A DNA stretch of 49,552 nt from an uncultured Clostridia bacterium (GTDB taxonomy: Bacteria; Bacillota; Peptococcia; Peptococcales; Peptococcaceae). The first letter of the stretch is position 1. Every line of letters begins with the position of its first letter. This document shows, piece after piece, positions 47,095 through 49,552 of this stretch. A program made the position numbers and the translations under genes. Under the pieces are notes generated by a model, which did no database searches, was not told where the DNA came from, and was given only the letters and a program-made list of their open reading frames with translations. The stretch spans positions 1 to 49,552 of the forward strand of contig CALXSY010000012.1 of NCBI GenBank assembly GCA_944391285.1, given 5' to 3'.

Positions 47095-47155
47095 ATAAAA
47101 AAGACTGTCTTGATATAAATAAAAGTGTATACAAAGTAAGATATAGATAATTCAG

Positions 47156-47192
47156 CTTAGAGGAGGTGGCTCCTGAAGCTCTGAAAAGAGCT
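47156..47192 (+). promoter_or_regulatory. Structured 5' leader of murA with two competing hairpins
   Basis: AGGAG-GTGG-CTCCT (47161-47174), extendable by AGCTT with AAGCT, and AGCTCT-GAAA-AGAGCT (47177-47192) share the AGCT at 47177-47180, so the long first stem and the second hairpin exclude each other. The first hides a strong AGGAGG that has no usable start codon after it. The real murA start uses a weaker AAGGA at 47193-47197. Confidence 0.45.
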
Positions 47193-47202
47193 AAGGAAAA
47201 AG

Positions 47203-48492
47203 TTGGATAAATTGATAGTAACAGGAGGAAATCCACTTAAAGGAGAAGTAACCATCAGCGGCGGTAAAAATGCTGTCCTGCCGGCCATTGCGGCGACTAT
47301 TTTGGCGGATAATATTTGTGAGATAAATTCAGTGCCCCATTTGTCCGATGTGGACACTATTAATGAAGTTTTGACTTCTTTGGGAGCAAAGGTTGAGTTT
47401 AAGGACGATGTTTTAACTATCGATCCCCGCAGTATCAATACTTATGTAGCTCCATATGAATATATTCAAAAAATGCGTGCCAGTATATTGATCTTAGGTC
47501 CACTTTTGGCGAAAAAAGGCAGGGCTCAAGTGTCTGCTCCCGGCGGCTGCAAGATTGGTTCACGTCCGATTGATTTACATATCAAAGGCTTGAGGGCTTT
47601 GGGGGCGGAGATCGAGATTAAGGATAATTATATTGAAGCGAAACTCGAAGGACGATTTAAGGGCAATAAAATTTATCTGGACTTTCCCAGCGTAGGTGCT
47701 ACCGAGCATATAATGATGGCGGCGGCAATGGCTGAAGGGACAACGATTATTGAAAACGTAGCCGAAGAGCCGGAAATTGTCGATTTGGCGAACTTTTTGA
47801 ACCATTTGGGCGCCAATATTCGCGGTGCCGGCACTAATATGATTAAAATAGAAGGCGTGGAGCGTTTAGGCAAGCAAATGGTGCGCCATGCCATTATTCC
47901 CGACAGAATCGAAGCCGGCAGCTATATGATTGCGGCAGCAGTCTGCGGCGGCAACGTGCTTTTGAAGAATGTGATTGCCGACCATATTAAACCGGTTATC
48001 GCCAAACTTCAGGAAGCAGGAGCCGAGGTCAGAGATGAAGACGGCAATCTGCGGGTAATAGGACCGCAGAAGCTTAAGGCGGCTGATATTAAAACTCTGC
48101 CTTATCCGGGATTTCCTACCGATATGCAGTCGCCTTTTATGAGTTTGATGAGCATAGCAGAAGGGGAATGCCATATCACCGAAACTATTTTTGAAAACCG
48201 CCTGATGCATGCCCAGCAGCTGAAAAGAATGGGCGCCGACATCACTATTGAAGGCAATGTAGCTAAAGTCAAAGGAGTGCCGAAGCTTTATGGAGCCAAG
48301 GTGATGGCAACGGATTTAAGAGCCGGAGCCGGGTTGATTATTGCCGGATTGGTGGCTGAGGGTGAAACAGAGATCTACGGAGTACATCATATTGACCGCG
48401 GATACGAAAATTTGTTGGAAAAATTCCGAGCTTTAGGCGCAAATATCAGAAGAGAAGAAATTACTCAAGAGGAATATGATGAAGTAGAATAA
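47203..48492 (+). CDS. murA: UDP-N-acetylglucosamine 1-carboxyvinyltransferase
   Basis: The 429-residue enzyme transfers enolpyruvate to UDP-GlcNAc, the first committed step of peptidoglycan synthesis in the cytoplasm. K22 (SGGKNAVLPA) and the catalytic Cys C116 (APGGCKIGSRPIDLH) are present, so fosfomycin sensitivity would be expected from this residue. ATDLRAGAGLIIAGLVAEGE marks the C-terminal part. The start is a TTG behind AAGGAAAAAG. Confidence 0.97.
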   Translation: MDKLIVTGGNPLKGEVTISGGKNAVLPAIAATILADNICEINSVPHLSDVDTINEVLTSLGAKVEFKDDVLTIDPRSINTYVAPYEYIQKMRASILILGPLLAKKGRAQVSAPGGCKIGSRPIDLHIKGLRALGAEIEIKDNYIEAKLEGRFKGNKIYLDFPSVGATEHIMMAAAMAEGTTIIENVAEEPEIVDLANFLNHLGANIRGAGTNMIKIEGVERLGKQMVRHAIIPDRIEAGSYMIAAAVCGGNVLLKNVIADHIKPVIAKLQEAGAEVRDEDGNLRVIGPQKLKAADIKTLPYPGFPTDMQSPFMSLMSIAEGECHITETIFENRLMHAQQLKRMGADITIEGNVAKVKGVPKLYGAKVMATDLRAGAGLIIAGLVAEGETEIYGVHHIDRGYENLLEKFRALGANIRREEITQEEYDEVE

Positions 48493-48504
48493 AGCATGTG
48501 AGAC

Positions 48505-48533
48505 AAACAGCACCGGAAAGGTGCTGTTTTTTT
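48505..48533 (+). terminator. Terminator of murA
   Basis: AAACAGCACC-GGAAA-GGTGCTGTTT (48505-48529) followed by a T run. Confidence 0.92.
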
Positions 48534-48556
48534 GCAAAAAATTTGTCGAAAAAAGT

Positions 48557-48603
48557 TATGAGTCCCTTTTTTGATACTCATAATCTGTTAAAATAGAAGT
48601 ATC
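48557..48603 (+). promoter_or_regulatory. Nested inverted repeats around a -10 box
   Basis: TATGAGT (48557-48563) pairs with ACTCATA (48576-48582), and GATACT (48573-48578) with AGTATC (48598-48603). A TAAAAT (48589-48594) lies inside the second; the -35 is weak. The arms share ACT, so the two palindromes could bind a regulator in alternate ways. Confidence 0.4.
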
Positions 48604-48625
48604 AAAGAAAAAAGGGATGAGATTT

Positions 48626-49375
48626 ATGTTACAGATGATTACACCGATGAATTTACAGCAAAATGAAGTAGGCAAGAATTATTTCTCTGCGGTGCGCCAT
48701 AGCGGCAAAATTGCCTTCTTGGATAAAATGTGTTCCAATATCCAGGAGATGCTGGATTATTTGCATAACATTTGGAATGCCGGAGATATTCAAGAGTTGG
48801 TCAGCCATTTGAGCAGCGAAATGCGCAAGAAATATTTTGACAGCAGTGAGAAAATTGTTGACATTAAGTTGAAAATGGACACATTGCTCGTTCAGCAAAA
48901 GAGGTTATTGTGGAGCAAGAGTGTAGATAATAGAATTCATGGTGTTGTTGCGCTGGTGATATTGGATCGCAGGATGAGTCAGTGGCTGATAACTATTTAT
49001 GGCATAGCCAAAAGAAGTGATGAAAATTTATTGTTAGAGGAATACTGTACTCTTGATGTCAAGCGGCTGAATCCGCGGGAGGAAATCAAGCTGGATGAGT
49101 TGGAATTGGTGACAATTAAACGCAAAAGCAAGAGTGAAAATTTAGAGGAATATTTGTTGAAGGAGGGCTATAAGAAAAAGCAGGATGACGGTTTTAAAAT
49201 ATATATCAATGATGAATTGGAAATAAAGGTTGTAAATAAAGATAAATTTATAATTTGCTGCGGACACAATAAAGAGTTATTGCATAAACATGTAAGAGCA
49301 ATAGGAGAGTATTTGCGCTTGGAAAAGGCGAGAGTGAGTTTTAAAGACGACATGATTAATATAGAAGAAAAGTAA
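48626..49375 (+). CDS. Soluble protein of unknown function
   Basis: 249 residues, no signal peptide or membrane segment. The N-terminal half looks helical (NIQEMLDYLHNIWNAGDIQE, EKIVDIKLKMDTLLVQQKRL); the C-terminal half is rich in Lys and Glu with short strands (DGFKIYINDELEIKVVNKDK). I do not recognise a family. The ATG at 48626 has AAGGGATGAG about 7 bases before it; an ATG three codons upstream is too close to that site. It stands alone between murA and the putative rRNA promoters. Confidence 0.75.
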   Translation: MLQMITPMNLQQNEVGKNYFSAVRHSGKIAFLDKMCSNIQEMLDYLHNIWNAGDIQELVSHLSSEMRKKYFDSSEKIVDIKLKMDTLLVQQKRLLWSKSVDNRIHGVVALVILDRRMSQWLITIYGIAKRSDENLLLEEYCTLDVKRLNPREEIKLDELELVTIKRKSKSENLEEYLLKEGYKKKQDDGFKIYINDELEIKVVNKDKFIICCGHNKELLHKHVRAIGEYLRLEKARVSFKDDMINIEEK

Positions 49376-49394
49376 AGAAAAAGCAGAATTGCTA

Positions 49395-49423
49395 TTGACA
49401 AAGACAAAAATATCACGTATAAT
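49395..49423 (+). promoter_or_regulatory. Putative rRNA operon promoter P1
   Basis: TTGACA (49395-49400), 17 bp, TATAAT (49418-49423): perfect consensus. Confidence 0.8.
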
Positions 49424-49484
49424 AAGTATTACCAAAATTTCTCCTTTAGGATAGAAAAAAATATTAAAAACTAGCAAAAAGGTA

Positions 49485-49552
49485 TTGACAAGGGAGCGAA
49501 AAAGTGGTAATATAATAAAGCTGTCACGAACAGCGGGATCTTTGAAAATTGA
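49485..49552 (+). promoter_or_regulatory. Putative rRNA operon promoter P2 and start of the pre-16S leader
   Basis: TTGACA (49485-49490), 17 bp, TAATAT (49508-49513); TATAAT at 49511-49516 is an alternative -10 at 20 bp. After a GCTGT-CACGA-ACAGC hairpin (49520-49534) the sequence GATCTTTGAAAATTGA matches the leader found ahead of 16S rRNA in many Bacillota. The 16S gene itself lies beyond the window. Confidence 0.7.

Noticed and set aside
47166-47210. A short upstream reading frame starting GTG in the murA leader (about 14 codons)
   Set aside because: Its start overlaps the AGGAGG itself, so it cannot be served by it; the region is better explained as RNA structure.

Overview
The window is chromosomal DNA of an anaerobic-type member of the Bacillota (Clostridia or Negativicutes; I cannot resolve it further). 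The evidence is the strong AAGGAGG-type ribosome binding sites, near-consensus sigma-A promoters, the Gram-positive order of the S10-spc-alpha ribosomal cluster running into ecfA1-ecfA2-ecfT-truA-rplM-rpsI, the ywmB-like gene before murA, and feoAB and liv transport operons.

Region 1 (1-13.4 kb) is accessory. It opens with the tail of an IS30-type transposase, followed by an XRE regulator with a membrane tail, a DUF5714 protein and several decayed coding relics. A complete type I-C CRISPR-Cas system follows: an array of 26 identical 33-bp repeats with 25 spacers (2167-3884), an AT-rich leader, and cas2, cas1, cas4, cas7, cas8c, cas5c and cas3, all on the minus strand. Cas3 is promoter-proximal and the leader end of the array lies next to cas2. 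Several spacers read as phage-like protein fragments. Behind cas3 lie a frameshifted relic and an XRE-TPR regulator with a perfect palindromic operator. The block ends at a tRNA-Arg(CCT).

Region 2 (13.5-24.3 kb) is transport. Two feoA-feoB ferrous iron operons point away from each other around a five-gene tRNA operon (Lys, Val, Glu, Asp, Phe). The first FeoB has a His-rich insertion in its G domain and a C-terminal tail with CxC motifs; the second has neither. A branched-chain amino acid ABC transporter (livJHMGF) follows.

Region 3 (24.4-44.1 kb) is the core translation cluster: 31 genes from rpsJ to rplQ including secY, adk, map, infA and rpoA, then the ECF transporter energising module, truA, rplM and rpsI. 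The most unusual feature of the window is here. An FMN (RFN) riboswitch with its own consensus promoter and a following terminator sits between rplQ and ecfA1, so FMN appears to control the general ECF module and not only a riboflavin gene.

Region 4 (44.1-49.5 kb) holds a membrane-anchored protein of unknown function, a DUF4127 protein, a YwmB-like protein, murA with a structured leader, and an unrecognised gene. It ends in tandem consensus promoters and a leader that look like the start of an rRNA operon lying just beyond the window.
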